The notes under the pieces were generated by a model that saw only the letters and a program-made list of their open reading frames with translations, did not search any database and was not told the origin of the DNA. Position numbers and translations under genes: made by a program. This document shows, piece after piece, positions 24,846 through 33,722 of a stretch of DNA of 64,000 nucleotides. Every line of letters begins with the position of its first letter. The first letter of the stretch is position 1. The stretch comes from CALMEC01 sp964628685 (lineage in GTDB: Bacteria; Actinomycetota; Thermoleophilia; Miltoncostaeales; Miltoncostaeaceae), in NCBI GenBank assembly GCA_964628685.1, contig CAZVNM010000002.1, positions 372,001 through 436,000 on the forward strand. The letters run 5' to 3'.

Positions 24846-25876
24846 CGACCGAGACGATGGACCGGGTCGGGACACAGGCCGACAGGGACGATGCCCGGCG
24901 GATGATGGTGTTCGCGGGGCGCGCCAGCCTCGAGCTGGGACGCGACATCGCCGAGCGGTTGGGACTGTCGACCGGTGAGATGCTGGTCAAGTCGTTCGCC
25001 AACGGCGAGATCTACGCGCGGTTCGGCGAGAGCGTGCGCGGGTCGGACGTCTTCCTCGTCCAGTCGACCTGCAGCATCTCCAACGGCCACCGCCAGTCGT
25101 GCAACGACAGCCTGGTCGAACTTCTCATCATGGTGAACGCGGCCAAGCTCGCGAGCGCCCGTCACATCACCGCCGTCATGCCGTGGTACGGCTACTCGCG
25201 CCAGGACAAGAAGTCCGCGCCGCGCGAGCCGATCACCGCGAAGATGATCGCCGACATGCTGCAGACCGCCGGCGTCGACCGCGTGCTCACCATGGACCTG
25301 CACGCCGGTCAGGTGCAGGGCTTCTTCAACATCCCGGTCGACCACATGACCGCGGTGCCGATCCTCGTCCAGTACTTCAAGGACCTGCCGGAACTGGCGG
25401 ACCGGCAGCTCGTGGTGGTCTCGCCGGACGCCGGTCGCGCAAAGCTCGCCAGCTACTTCGCCGAGAAGCTGGGAGCCAAGCTGGCGGTCCTCACCAAGCA
25501 GCGGCCCGAGCACAGCCAGGTCGAGATGACCATGCTGATCGGTGACGTCGAGGGCAAGACCGCCATCATGATCGACGACATGATCGACACGGGCGGCACC
25601 CTCGTGGAGGGCGCCAAGAAGGTGCGGGAGATGGGTGCCACCGAGGTGTACTGCGCGGCGACCCACGGCCTCTTCTCCGACCCTGCGTTCGAGCGGCTGG
25701 CAGCGTCCACCAACATCAAGCGCATCGTGGTCACCGACACGGTGCCGCTGCGCGACGGCGCGCCCGACCTCATCACGCAGCTGCCCTCCGGCGGCGTCCT
25801 GGCCGACTGCATCCGCAACGTCTTCCACGACGAGTCGGTGAGCGAGGTCTTCGAGGGCGAGAACCAACTGTTCTAG
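24842..25876 (+). CDS. prs: Ribose-phosphate pyrophosphokinase
   Basis: A 344-residue PRPP synthetase (EC 2.7.6.1) that transfers pyrophosphate from ATP to ribose 5-phosphate for nucleotide, His and Trp synthesis. Motifs: FANGEIYARF, VMPWYGYSRQDKK, the metal-binding TMDLHAGQVQGFF, and the PRPP loop MIDDMIDTGGT. An N-terminal extension of ~25 residues precedes the domain start (MVFAGRAS). GTG 24842 overlaps the glmU stop (GTGA). Confidence 0.96.
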   Translation: MTTETMDRVGTQADRDDARRMMVFAGRASLELGRDIAERLGLSTGEMLVKSFANGEIYARFGESVRGSDVFLVQSTCSISNGHRQSCNDSLVELLIMVNAAKLASARHITAVMPWYGYSRQDKKSAPREPITAKMIADMLQTAGVDRVLTMDLHAGQVQGFFNIPVDHMTAVPILVQYFKDLPELADRQLVVVSPDAGRAKLASYFAEKLGAKLAVLTKQRPEHSQVEMTMLIGDVEGKTAIMIDDMIDTGGTLVEGAKKVREMGATEVYCAATHGLFSDPAFERLAASTNIKRIVVTDTVPLRDGAPDLITQLPSGGVLADCIRNVFHDESVSEVFEGENQLF

Positions 25877-25898
25877 GTCCCTGCGCGTCCGTGTCCGG

Positions 25899-26123
25899 GT
25901 GGCGCGCAAGCCTGGTGCCTGGCACGTAACTTGCGTGCCTGCGGCAGGTGCGTGTGAGCCGTGGTGCCGGTTCGCTGCCAGCGGGTGCGTGCCAGCCGTG
26001 ACACCGGTCTGCATATCTGCCGTTGGCAGGTGTGTGAGCCGTGGTGTCCACGTGGCGCGCAAGCCTGGTGCCTGACACTTAACTTGCGTGCCTTCGGCAG
26101 GTGCGTGTCAGCCGTGGTACCGG
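25899..26123. repeat. Pair of ~72-nt imperfect direct repeats
   Basis: The stretch beginning GTGGCGCGCAAGCCTGGTGC at 25899-25970 recurs at 26052-26123 with few changes. Between and after them are further partial echoes (GCAGGTGYGTGWSAGCCGTGG). No frame is coding across the ~480-nt gap (25877-26355) between prs and the zinc-ribbon gene. Confidence 0.75.
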
Positions 26124-26406
26124 TCCATTCATCTGCCACTGGCGGATGCGTGTCCGCTGTGGCGTCGGATCCGCTGACGGCGGGACGCCCTGAGACGGCA
26201 GATATGGAGCGGGAACCGGCACGGCGTCCGTCGGCACGCGTACGCAGCTGATCCATGCGTGTCTGACCCCGCCAACGTCCAGGGAAGCCAATACACACTT
26301 GAGAGGTTTGAACTGTTCAATCGTGTGTGTGGCGTCACAGTGATGGGACGGGTTTGTGGGGAATAGGTGTGGCGGTGTGACGTCTCTCGGTGGCATCGTC
26401 GGACCC

Positions 26407-27219
26407 ATGGCACGAAGGCAGCATCGACGGCGGCGGCGGGGCAGTGGCGCGGCGGCGGTGCCGGCCGCTGCGGTGGTCGATGATCGTGGTGGCGTGGACT
26501 CGTGCGGACCGTGCGGCGATGTCGGGCGCCGGTGCGTGATCTGCGGTGGACGTGAGCGGGTCGCCGGGTTTCAGATGACGCATGGGGTGGTGGTGCAGCT
26601 GTGCCCAGTGCACCGGGACGTTCGATACCTGCGACGTGACGGTGGCCGTGTGTTCACGGCCGCGTTGGAGGAAGCGTGGCGTTCGCACGGGATGGCGGGT
26701 GCGTTCCGGCGTGCTGCACTCCGTGCTCACCGGCGCAGGTACGGGCCGCGTCCCGGTCTCGGTCCGCTTCCCGGGAGCTACAGCTGGCCGGCGTTGCGGG
26801 CGGAAGCGGAGGGGCGGTTCGCGATGGGGGAGTCGTTGGACGAGGTGATCGCCGATCTTCGCGGGCGGCATGCGGAGGATCACGCGACGGTGCCGTCGAG
26901 CCAGACCATGCGCCGCTGGTTTCGAGACGCGCGGTGGCTGGACCCCGACCGGCCCGACGCCCGGAGACGATCGACCAGCGGTCGGCGACCGCAACGGAGG
27001 CCCGGCGCGACGCGTCCGACGGTGGCGATCGCGGCGGCGGATGCCGCGAAGCGGCCGGTGCGACGCTGGTACACGAAGAGTGGGAAGCCTCCGCACCCGT
27101 TGCACCACATCGTGCCGCGGGGAATGACGTTGAGCGTGTTCCCACCGTTCGACGCCATCTTCTTCGACATGAGCCGCCGCGAACCGGCCGATGATGACTT
27201 CGGCCACCGCTGGATCCAC
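26407..27219 (+). CDS. Zinc-ribbon/helix-turn-helix protein, 3' end lost in assembly gap
   Basis: 271 residues before the run of Ns. The N-terminus is very basic (MARRQHRRRRR). A putative zinc ribbon follows (C43-x2-C46, CVICGG; C66-x2-H69, CPVH), with an extra CGPC at 33-36. A Trp/Arg-rich helical region comes next, then a probable HTH (~138-180: GESLDEVIADL..SSQTMRRWFRDA). The C-terminal 20 residues are encoded by the first unit of the 95-bp repeat array. If the consensus unit continues across the gap, the protein ends eight residues after the last complete match. It is probably DNA-binding; I do not recognise the family. GTG 26356 is an alternative start. Confidence 0.6.
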
Positions 27220-27702
27220 NNNNNNNNNNNNNNNNNNNNNNNNNNNNNNNNNNNNNNNNNNNNNNNNNNNNNNNNNNNNNNNNNNNNNNNNNNNNNNNNN
27301 NNNNNNNNNNNNNNNNNNNGGCAGCAACGAATGAGCACCGCGGCGTTCGGTCCGCGACGCGGCATGAGCCGCCGCGAACCGGCCGATGATGACTTCGGCC
27401 ACCGCTGGATCCACGGCAGCAACGAATGAGCACCGCGGCGTTCGGTCCGCGACGCGGCATGAGCCGCCGGCAACTGGCTGTTGGTGACTTTGGGCATTGC
27501 TGGATTCATGGCGGTGACGCGTGACCACCGCGGCGTTCGGTCCGCCGGTTCGGCATGAGCCGGTGGGAATCGGTCGTCGGTGACTTCGGGCACCGCGGGA
27601 TTCACGGCGGCGACGCGTGAGCACCGCGGCGATCGGTTCGCCGGTTCGGCATGAGCCGCTGGGAATCGGTCGTCGGTGACTTCGGGCACCGCTGGATTCA
27701 TG
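27170..27702. repeat. 95/96-bp tandem repeat array interrupted by an assembly gap
   Basis: Units begin at 27320, 27415, 27510 and 27606 (GGCRGYRACG...), spaced 95, 95, 96 and 96 nt, and another partial unit lies before the gap (27170-27219). Every unit keeps a small hairpin, CGGC-ATGA-GCCG. In the two best-preserved units an ATG-started frame of 32 codons (27331-27429, 27426-27524) ends in TGA that overlaps the next start by 4 nt. In later units an extra base breaks that frame. The copy number is unknown because of the gap. Confidence 0.85.
27220..27319. other. Assembly gap (100 Ns)
   Basis: Exactly 100 Ns, the usual placeholder for unknown length, placed inside the tandem array. The flanks are the same repeat, so collapse or miscount of units is likely. 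Confidence 0.99.
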
Positions 27703-27794
27703 GCAGTGTCCGCCGGCGAAAAAACATGGCATCACGACCAATGACTCATCATCAACTTGACGGTGAGGTATCAGTCGTCTGCGCCCGCGTCCTG

Positions 27795-27800
27795 TAATAT
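27795..27800 (+). promoter_or_regulatory. -10-like element (TAATAT) upstream of the VOC gene
   Basis: TAATAT followed by CCTCGCCG, 40 nt upstream of GTG 27840. It fits the local -10 pattern; no clear -35 is seen. Confidence 0.4.
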
Positions 27801-27839
27801 CCTCGCCGTGACGTCACCGGTGGCGAGTGGGAGGGAACC

Positions 27840-28228
27840 GTGCGCATCAGGCTAACCAGCGTCTTCGTCGACGACCAGCGGTCCGCCCTCGCCTTCTACA
27901 CCGACGTCCTCGGATTCGTGAAGCGTCGCGACATCCCGGTGGGCGGCGGCGCATCCTGGCTCACCGTCGTCGCGCCCGACGACCCCGACGGCGTGAACTG
28001 CTCCTCGAACCCGCCGGCCATCCCGCGGTGAAGCCCTACCGTGACGCCCTCGTCGCCGATGGCATCCCCCTCGCACAGTTCGCCGTGGACGACGTCCACC
28101 GGGAGCACGAGCGGCTGACGGCGCTGGGCGTCCGGTTCACGCAGACGCCGACCGACATCGGATCCGCCGTCATCGCGGTCTTCGACGACACGTGCAGCAA
28201 CCTCATCCAGATCATCACCGAGACGTGA
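27840..28228 (+). pseudogene. VOC/glyoxalase-family protein gene with a one-base frameshift
   Basis: The N-terminal frame (RLTSVFVDDQRSALAFYTDVLGF..GGASWLTVVAPDDPDG) and the C-terminal frame (HPAVKPYRDALVADGIPLAQFAVDDVHREHERL..IAVFDDTCSNLIQII) form one typical ~129-residue VOC domain, but they lie in different frames. Inserting a G near 27995 (GTG-AAC to GTG-GAA-C) restores DGVELLLEPAGHPA, the normal family sequence. Either the gene is inactive or one base is missing in the assembly. Homologues act in dioxygenase, isomerase or resistance roles; no specific activity can be given. Confidence 0.8.
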
Positions 28229-28299
28229 GGAGGGCTCCGGATGTCGCATGAGGTCTCCGCCACCACGGGCTCCGCGGCGGCCAGAGCGGCAGGCGGACG

Positions 28300-28683
28300 G
28301 TGAAACGCGCACGCGTCGGCGTGTGCCTGGCGCTCGTCCTCGCCGCCGTCGCGGCCGGCTGCGGCGGATCCGATCGGTCGCTCACACCGAGCCAACCCGC
28401 CGGTGACGCGGCGGCCGGAAAACGCGCCTACGAGGAGGCGGGCTGCGCCGACTGCCACGGCATCGGCGGTCGGGGCACCGACAAGGGGCCGCCGTTCCTC
28501 GATCGCGTCTACGAGCCGTCGCACCACGGCGATGCGTCATTCGTGCTGGCGGTGCGAAACGGCGTGCCCGCCCACCACTGGAACTTCGGTGACATGAAAC
28601 CGCAGCCGGGGGTGACCGACCAGCAGGTCATGGACATCATCGCCTACGTGCGCTCGATCCAGCGGGACGCCGGCATCCACTAG
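28300..28683 (+). CDS. Cytochrome c lipoprotein
   Basis: A 127-residue exported monoheme cytochrome c. It has a lipoprotein signal (LAAVAAGCGG), a heme-binding CADCH at ~residue 49-53, and a C-terminal DMKPQPGVTDQ segment that supplies the Met axial ligand. It would carry electrons at the outer face of the membrane, anchored by lipid. GTG 28300 starts ~70 nt after the VOC gene in the same direction. It stands alone, without oxidase subunits beside it. Confidence 0.87.
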   Translation: MKRARVGVCLALVLAAVAAGCGGSDRSLTPSQPAGDAAAGKRAYEEAGCADCHGIGGRGTDKGPPFLDRVYEPSHHGDASFVLAVRNGVPAHHWNFGDMKPQPGVTDQQVMDIIAYVRSIQRDAGIH

Positions 28684-28685
28684 CC

Positions 28686-28811
28686 GTCGCGCGCCGGACC
28701 GCAGTGCGTCGCGCGGGCGCCGAATTGCTCGCGTCCGATGATGTCCTTCGGTGCGGCCCGGACCGCTGTGCGTCGCGCGGCGCCGAAACGCCTTCCGGTG
28801 CGCTCCTTCGC
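28686..28811. repeat. Two-copy imperfect direct repeat
   Basis: The ~60-nt stretches starting near 28686 and 28751 share CGGACCGCWGTGCGTCGCGCGG and CGCCGAA, followed by similar spacing to CCTTCG. They fill most of the 308-nt gap before rplY. No coding frame is evident. Confidence 0.45.
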
Positions 28812-28945
28812 CGGTCCGCCTTCTCAGGTCGAGGACCGTCACGGCCCCCACGCACATCTTCGCGCCAGAACACCAGTCGTGCGCGTGACCGGGCGAGGTG
28901 CCCGCCACCACCCGTCCGCGCCGTCTGATTCGACCGTCCCCCCGC

Positions 28946-28951
28946 TATACT
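28946..28951 (+). promoter_or_regulatory. -10 element (TATACT) of the rplY promoter
   Basis: TATACT lies 40 nt upstream of ATG 28992, which has a GGAGAG ribosome site. A convincing -35 is not visible. Confidence 0.5.
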
Positions 28952-28991
28952 CCCCCGTCGCGTCTTTGATCCGAGGAGAGAGAACCCCCGC

Positions 28992-29645
28992 ATGTCGTCT
29001 GACCACGTCCAGCTGAAGGCCGAGCCCCGCACGGAGTTCGGCAGCGCCGTCACCCGCCGCCTGCGCAGGTCCGGCGCGGTCCCCGGCGTCCTGCACACGG
29101 CCGAACGGACCACGGTGGCCTTCCACATGCCGCACCACGACCTGTACCAGGCGGTGCACGGGGCGGCGGCCAAGACCATGGTGTTCGAGCTGGCGGTGGG
29201 TGCCGACAAGGCCGTCCCCGCCCTCCTCAAGGACTGGCAGCTCAACCCGGTGCGCAACGAGCTGATCCACGTCGACTTCCAGGAGGTCGACCTGAAGGTG
29301 GCCGTGCAGGCCGCCGTGCCGCTCGTCCTCGTCGGCAACCCCGTCGGCGTGCGGGAGGGCGGCGTGCTGGACCAGACGCTGCACGAGATCATGGTCGAGG
29401 CCCTGCCGGACGCCATCCCCGAGGGCATCGAGCTGGACGTCTCGGAGCTCGACATCGGCGACGTCCGCTACTTCAACGAGCTGACCGCGCCGTCGGGTGT
29501 GACCCTCATCGGCGAGGACGACGTGGTGCTGGTGTCGATCATCGCGCCGACCGTCGTCACCGAGCCCGTGGAGGGTGAGGAGGACGAGGCCACCGAGCCC
29601 GAGCTCGTCGGTGGCGAGGGCAAGGGCGAGGAGGGCGGCGAGTAG
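28992..29645 (+). CDS. rplY: Ribosomal protein bL25 (CTC/TL5 type)
   Basis: A 217-residue two-domain bL25. The N-terminal 5S rRNA-binding domain (ERTEFGSA-like opening, SGAVPGVLHT, LLKDWQLNPVRNELIHVDFQEV) is followed by the TL5/CTC C-terminal beta domain (VGVREGGVLDQTLHEIMVEALPDAIPEGIELDVS). It ends in an acidic Glu/Gly tail of ~30 residues. It is followed by pth, as in many bacteria where the two are co-transcribed. Confidence 0.96.
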   Translation: MSSDHVQLKAEPRTEFGSAVTRRLRRSGAVPGVLHTAERTTVAFHMPHHDLYQAVHGAAAKTMVFELAVGADKAVPALLKDWQLNPVRNELIHVDFQEVDLKVAVQAAVPLVLVGNPVGVREGGVLDQTLHEIMVEALPDAIPEGIELDVSELDIGDVRYFNELTAPSGVTLIGEDDVVLVSIIAPTVVTEPVEGEEDEATEPELVGGEGKGEEGGE

Positions 29646-29750
29646 CCGTCCCCCGGATCCGCAGGCTCGTTCGTGTCAGGTTGGATGCGGCGCCCGGTGC
29701 GCCGCCGACCCGATCCGCCCTCCGCCCAGGCGGATGGTGAGCCACGCCCC

Positions 29751-30425
29751 GTGCGGCTGGTGGTGGGTCTCGGAAACCCCGGCACCAGGTACGCGCGCAC
29801 ACGCCACAACATCGGCCAGGTCGTCGTCGAGCGTCTGGCCGAACGGCTGGGCATCCGCAAGATGCCCGCGAAGTACGCCGGGATGTTCGCCGAGACCCGC
29901 GGGCCCGGCGGGCCGGTGGGCCTCCTGATCCCCACCACGTTCATGAACCTGTCGGGCGACTCGGTGAGCCCCGCGGCCGGTGCCCTGCGCGCCGCACCCG
30001 CGCAGATCCTCGTGGTGCACGACGAGCTCGACCTGCCGTTCGGGACGGTCCGCGGCAAGGTGGGCGGCGGTGCGGGCGGCCACAATGGTCTGCGCTCCAT
30101 CATCGGCCGGCTGGGCACCCAGGACTTCCCGCGGGTGCGTCTGGGCGTCGGCCGGCCGCCGGCCGATTGGCGCGGCGACCAGGCCGACTGGGTGCTTTCG
30201 GGCTTCGCCGAGCCGCAGGCGGACGTCGAGGCGATGATCGACCGCGGCGTGCAGATGGTGGAGGCGGCACTCGCGGACGGCGTCGACGCCGCCATCGCCC
30301 GGTTCCACGCGTCACAGCCGGGAAGCCGGGCGGCGCGCCGCCGCGGACGCACCGCCGCCGATGACCGTGTGGATGACCCCGCCGCGGACGGTGACGGCGC
30401 CGGTGCCGACGGGCCCGCGTCGTGA
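29751..30425 (+). CDS. pth: Peptidyl-tRNA hydrolase
   Basis: Recycles peptidyl-tRNA released from stalled ribosomes (EC 3.1.1.29). Family motifs: LVVGLGNPGTRYARTRHNIG containing the catalytic His, TFMNLSGDSV, VVHDELDLPFG with the catalytic Asp, and GGAGGHNGLRSI. GTG 29751 gives the standard MRLVVGLGNPG start; an in-frame GTG at 29673 would add 26 low-complexity residues. The last ~30 residues are an Arg/Asp-rich extension. The stop overlaps the mfd start (GTGA). Confidence 0.95.
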   Translation: MRLVVGLGNPGTRYARTRHNIGQVVVERLAERLGIRKMPAKYAGMFAETRGPGGPVGLLIPTTFMNLSGDSVSPAAGALRAAPAQILVVHDELDLPFGTVRGKVGGGAGGHNGLRSIIGRLGTQDFPRVRLGVGRPPADWRGDQADWVLSGFAEPQADVEAMIDRGVQMVEAALADGVDAAIARFHASQPGSRAARRRGRTAADDRVDDPAADGDGAGADGPAS

Positions 30426-33400
30426 CCGGCGCACTCGACCGTCTGATCCTCGGGCCGCGTCCACTCCTCGCCGCGGCGGAGCGTCTGCGCACCGGATCCG
30501 GCGCGATCGAATCGGTGCGCGTGGGACGTCCCATCTGGCCCCAGCTGCTCGCCGCATTCGCCCGCCACTCGGAGGCGTCGATCCTCGCCGTCGCGGCGAG
30601 CGACGAGGACGCACGCGACCTGGCCGCCGACCTCACCGCCGTCCTGGGACCCGAGCTGACCGCGCTCTGGCCGTCGCGCGGCGCCCCCACCCGCGGCGGC
30701 GTCGGCCCGTCCCCGCATCTCGTGGGCCAGCGTGCCGCGGCGCGGGGACGGCTGGGTCGTCTCGGAATCGTCGTGTCCAGCGCCGGGGCGCTTCTCGAAC
30801 GCATCCCCACCGACACGGCGGCGCCGCTCGAGCTGCGGGTCGGCGCGCGGATCGAGGGTGAGCTCGTCGACCGGCTGGCCGCGCTCGGCTACGAGCGGGT
30901 GCACCAGGTCGAGGAGCGCGGCGAGTTCGCCGTGCGCGGCGGCATCGTCGACGTCTACCCGACCACCGCAGACCAGCCGGTGCGCCTCGACATGTTCGAC
31001 GACGAACTCGATGCGATCCGCGTCTTCTCACCGTTCACGCAGGTGACCATCCGCACCGCGCGCGAGGTCACCGTGCAGCCCGCCACCGAGGCGGAGGGAC
31101 CGCTCGCCGACGCCGCCGACCTGCTGGCAGACGTCACCGTGGTGGCGCTCTCGCCCACGCGGTTCGCCGGGGCCCTCGCCGAGGCCGCCGAGGTGCAGGA
31201 GGACGAGGCCGCCGCCGGTGCGCTGTCCGACCCCGACGCGCTGCTCGCGGCGATCGGCGCGGCGACCGCGGTGGAGCTCGCACCGCCGTCCGGCGAGACC
31301 GCCGGGGTCATCGACGTGCGCGAGGCGCGCTTCGCCGTGCGGGGTCTGAGCGAGGCCCAGGCGGAGCTGGGGCGCCTGTCGGGCGGTGCGCTGCGCGTCC
31401 TCGTCGCCTTCGGCCGGCGCGGTGACATGGAACGGGCCGCGGCGCAGCTTCCGCGCATCAGCCCGCGCGTGATCGACCCGCGCGAGGAACTTCCCGCGGA
31501 GGGCGTCGTCTCACTCGCCGTCGTACCGATCCACCGCGGGTTCGTCTCGGCCGACCTCGGCATCGCCGTCATCCCCGAGAACGAGATCCTGCGCCGCCGC
31601 CGGGCGAGCGACCGGGCCCCCGCCGGCAGACGGCTGCGTTCGTTCCTCGAGCTGCGGGTGGGCGACCACGTGGTGCACGAGGACCACGGCATCGGTCGTC
31701 TGGTCGGGTTCGAGACCCAGACCGTCGCCAACGTCACCCGCGACTACCTGGCGCTCGCGTTCGCCGGCGAGGACCGCGTGTGGGTGCCGCAGGACCAGCT
31801 GGACAAGGTCACGCGCTACATCGGCTCCGACGGGACCGCACCGCCGCTTTCGAAGCTGGGCGGCAAGTCCTGGGAGCGGCTCAAGGCGCGCGTCCGCGCC
31901 GCCGTCCACGAGATGGCGGGTGAGCTCTTCGCGCTCTACGAAAACCGCGCGCGGGTGACCGGCCACGCATACCCGGAGTTCGAGGCCGAGACCACCGAGT
32001 TCGCCCGCAGCTTCCGCCATCGCGAGACACCCGACCAGGAGCGGGCCATCGACGAGGTGCTGGCCGACATGGAGCGCGACCAGCCGATGGACCGCCTCAT
32101 CTGCGGCGACGTCGGCTTCGGCAAGACCGAGGTGGCCATGCGCGCCGCACACCGCGCCGCCATGGACGGGCGCCAGGTCCTGGTGCTCGTGCCCACGACC
32201 CTGCTCGCCCAGCAGCACCTGGGCACCTTCCGCGAGCGCTTCGCCGACACCCCGGTGGAGATCGACATGATCAGCCGTCTGCGGACGGCGGCCGAGACCA
32301 AGGCCGCGCTCGCCCGGTTCCGCGACGGCACCCTGGACATCCTGATCGGCACCCACCGCGTGCTCGGCATGGACGTGCAGCCGAAGGACCTGGGCCTGGT
32401 CATCCTGGACGAGGAGCAGCGCTTCGGCGTCGCGCAGAAGGAGGCGCTCCGTCAGCTGCGCCTGCGGGTGGACGTCCTATCGCTCTCGGCGACCCCCATC
32501 CCGCGCACCCTGCAGATGTCGCTGTCCGGCATGCGCGACATCAGCGTCATGGAGACACCGCCGACGGGGCGGCGGGCCATCGCCACGCACGTCGGTGAGT
32601 TCGACCCCGAGCTCGCGCGCGACGCGCTCGTCCGCGAGCACGAGCGGGGCGGCCAGAGCTTCTGGTTGCACAACCGCGTCGAGACGATCCACGAGGCGGC
32701 CGAGTCGGTGCGGGCCCTCGTGCCGGAACAGCGGGTCATCGTCGCGCACGGCCAGATGGGGGAGCAGGAGCTCGAGGAGGTCATGGTCACGTTCATGCGC
32801 GGCGACGCCGACGTTCTCGTCTCAACGACGATCATCGAGGCCGGGCTGGACATCCCCAACGCCAACACGCTCGTCGTGGAGCGCGCCGACCTGCTGGGGC
32901 TCTCCCAGCTCTACCAGCTGCGCGGACGCGTCGGACGCTCCGAGGCGTCGGCGCACGCGTACCTCTTCTATCCCAGCGACCAGGACCTCACCCGCGACGC
33001 GCAGGCGCGCCTGCGCGCGGTCGCCGACTACACGGAGCTGGGAAGCGGGCTTCGCATCGCGATGCGCGACCTCGAGATCCGCGGCGCCGGCAACCTGCTG
33101 GGCGACGAGCAGAGCGGCCACGTCGCCGCCATCGGCTTCGAGCTCTACCTGCAGATGCTGCAGGACGCCATCGCCGCCCGGCGCGGCGACACGCTGGTGG
33201 AGCGCGACGTGCGCGTCGAGATCCCGGTGTCGGCCCACATCCCCAGCGAGTACGTGGGATTTGAGGCCGCCAAGATCGACCTGCACCGGCGCATCGCCAC
33301 CGCCGACGAGCACACGCTGGACAACCTGCTTGCCGAGATCACCGACCGCTTCGGCGAACCGCCCCCGTCGGTGCAGGCGCTCGTCCAGGTTCAGCGCATC

Positions 33401-33643
33401 AAGCTGAAGGCGCTGCGGGTGGGGGCCAACCACGTGGCGGTCTGCGCCGGCAAGGTCGTCGTGGCCCCGGTCTCGCTGACGAGCGCCGGCCTGCGCACCC
33501 TGCGGGAGGCCGCCAACCGCGTCCTCTACAGTTCGGCCGAGCGCACCGTCTCGATCGCCGCCCCGACGGGCCCCCTTGAGCGCCTGGAGGCCGCCGAGTC
33601 GGCCCTCGACGCGCTGGTCTCGGCCACGGCGGCCGCCGCGTGA
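30422..33643 (+). CDS. mfd: Transcription-repair coupling factor
   Basis: A 1073-residue ATPase that removes RNA polymerase stalled at lesions and recruits UvrA. Domains in order: UvrB-homology N-region (~1-330, with GERGEFAVRGGIVDVYP-type motif), CarD-like RNA polymerase interaction domain (~410-490, LRVGDHVVHEDHGIGRLVGFE), RecG-like helicase with Walker A GDVGFGKTEVA, Walker B DEEQRFGV and the SATPIPRTL motif, helicase C domain (QLRGRVGRS), and the TRCF domain at the end. Full length for the family. GTG 30422 overlaps the pth stop. Confidence 0.97.
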   Translation: MTGALDRLILGPRPLLAAAERLRTGSGAIESVRVGRPIWPQLLAAFARHSEASILAVAASDEDARDLAADLTAVLGPELTALWPSRGAPTRGGVGPSPHLVGQRAAARGRLGRLGIVVSSAGALLERIPTDTAAPLELRVGARIEGELVDRLAALGYERVHQVEERGEFAVRGGIVDVYPTTADQPVRLDMFDDELDAIRVFSPFTQVTIRTAREVTVQPATEAEGPLADAADLLADVTVVALSPTRFAGALAEAAEVQEDEAAAGALSDPDALLAAIGAATAVELAPPSGETAGVIDVREARFAVRGLSEAQAELGRLSGGALRVLVAFGRRGDMERAAAQLPRISPRVIDPREELPAEGVVSLAVVPIHRGFVSADLGIAVIPENEILRRRRASDRAPAGRRLRSFLELRVGDHVVHEDHGIGRLVGFETQTVANVTRDYLALAFAGEDRVWVPQDQLDKVTRYIGSDGTAPPLSKLGGKSWERLKARVRAAVHEMAGELFALYENRARVTGHAYPEFEAETTEFARSFRHRETPDQERAIDEVLADMERDQPMDRLICGDVGFGKTEVAMRAAHRAAMDGRQVLVLVPTTLLAQQHLGTFRERFADTPVEIDMISRLRTAAETKAALARFRDGTLDILIGTHRVLGMDVQPKDLGLVILDEEQRFGVAQKEALRQLRLRVDVLSLSATPIPRTLQMSLSGMRDISVMETPPTGRRAIATHVGEFDPELARDALVREHERGGQSFWLHNRVETIHEAAESVRALVPEQRVIVAHGQMGEQELEEVMVTFMRGDADVLVSTTIIEAGLDIPNANTLVVERADLLGLSQLYQLRGRVGRSEASAHAYLFYPSDQDLTRDAQARLRAVADYTELGSGLRIAMRDLEIRGAGNLLGDEQSGHVAAIGFELYLQMLQDAIAARRGDTLVERDVRVEIPVSAHIPSEYVGFEAAKIDLHRRIATADEHTLDNLLAEITDRFGEPPPSVQALVQVQRIKLKALRVGANHVAVCAGKVVVAPVSLTSAGLRTLREAANRVLYSSAERTVSIAAPTGPLERLEAAESALDALVSATAAAA

Positions 33644-33708
33644 ACGTTCCGCCGCGACAGGTGTGCGCGCGGGAACGTCGTCGGTCCGGTCACCGTGTGA
33701 GTGCATGC

Positions 33709-33714
33709 TACGAT
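33709..33714 (+). promoter_or_regulatory. Extended -10 (TGC-TACGAT) of a probably leaderless transcript
   Basis: TGCTACGAT ends 8 nt before GTG 33723, so transcription would begin at or next to the start codon. The following CGCGCGCC resembles other -10 contexts here. Confidence 0.5.
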
Positions 33715-33722
33715 CGCGCGCC

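Noticed and set aside
24842..25876. A second, regulatory PRPP synthetase because of its N-terminal extension
   Set aside because: All catalytic and PRPP-loop motifs are intact, so a normal prs is the simplest reading.
23346..26355. Integrated genomic island attached to tRNA-Gln
   Set aside because: The genes after the tRNA (glmU, prs) are core genes, there is no integrase, and I found no duplicated tRNA 3' end in the window.
27170..27702. CRISPR array at the 95-bp repeats
   Set aside because: Units are directly contiguous with no unique spacers, and no cas genes lie nearby.
26335..27741. A minus-strand open frame across the N gap
   Set aside because: The Ns were read as open codons, and the sequence outside the repeat gives no domain. 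The plus-strand zinc-ribbon protein explains the region better.
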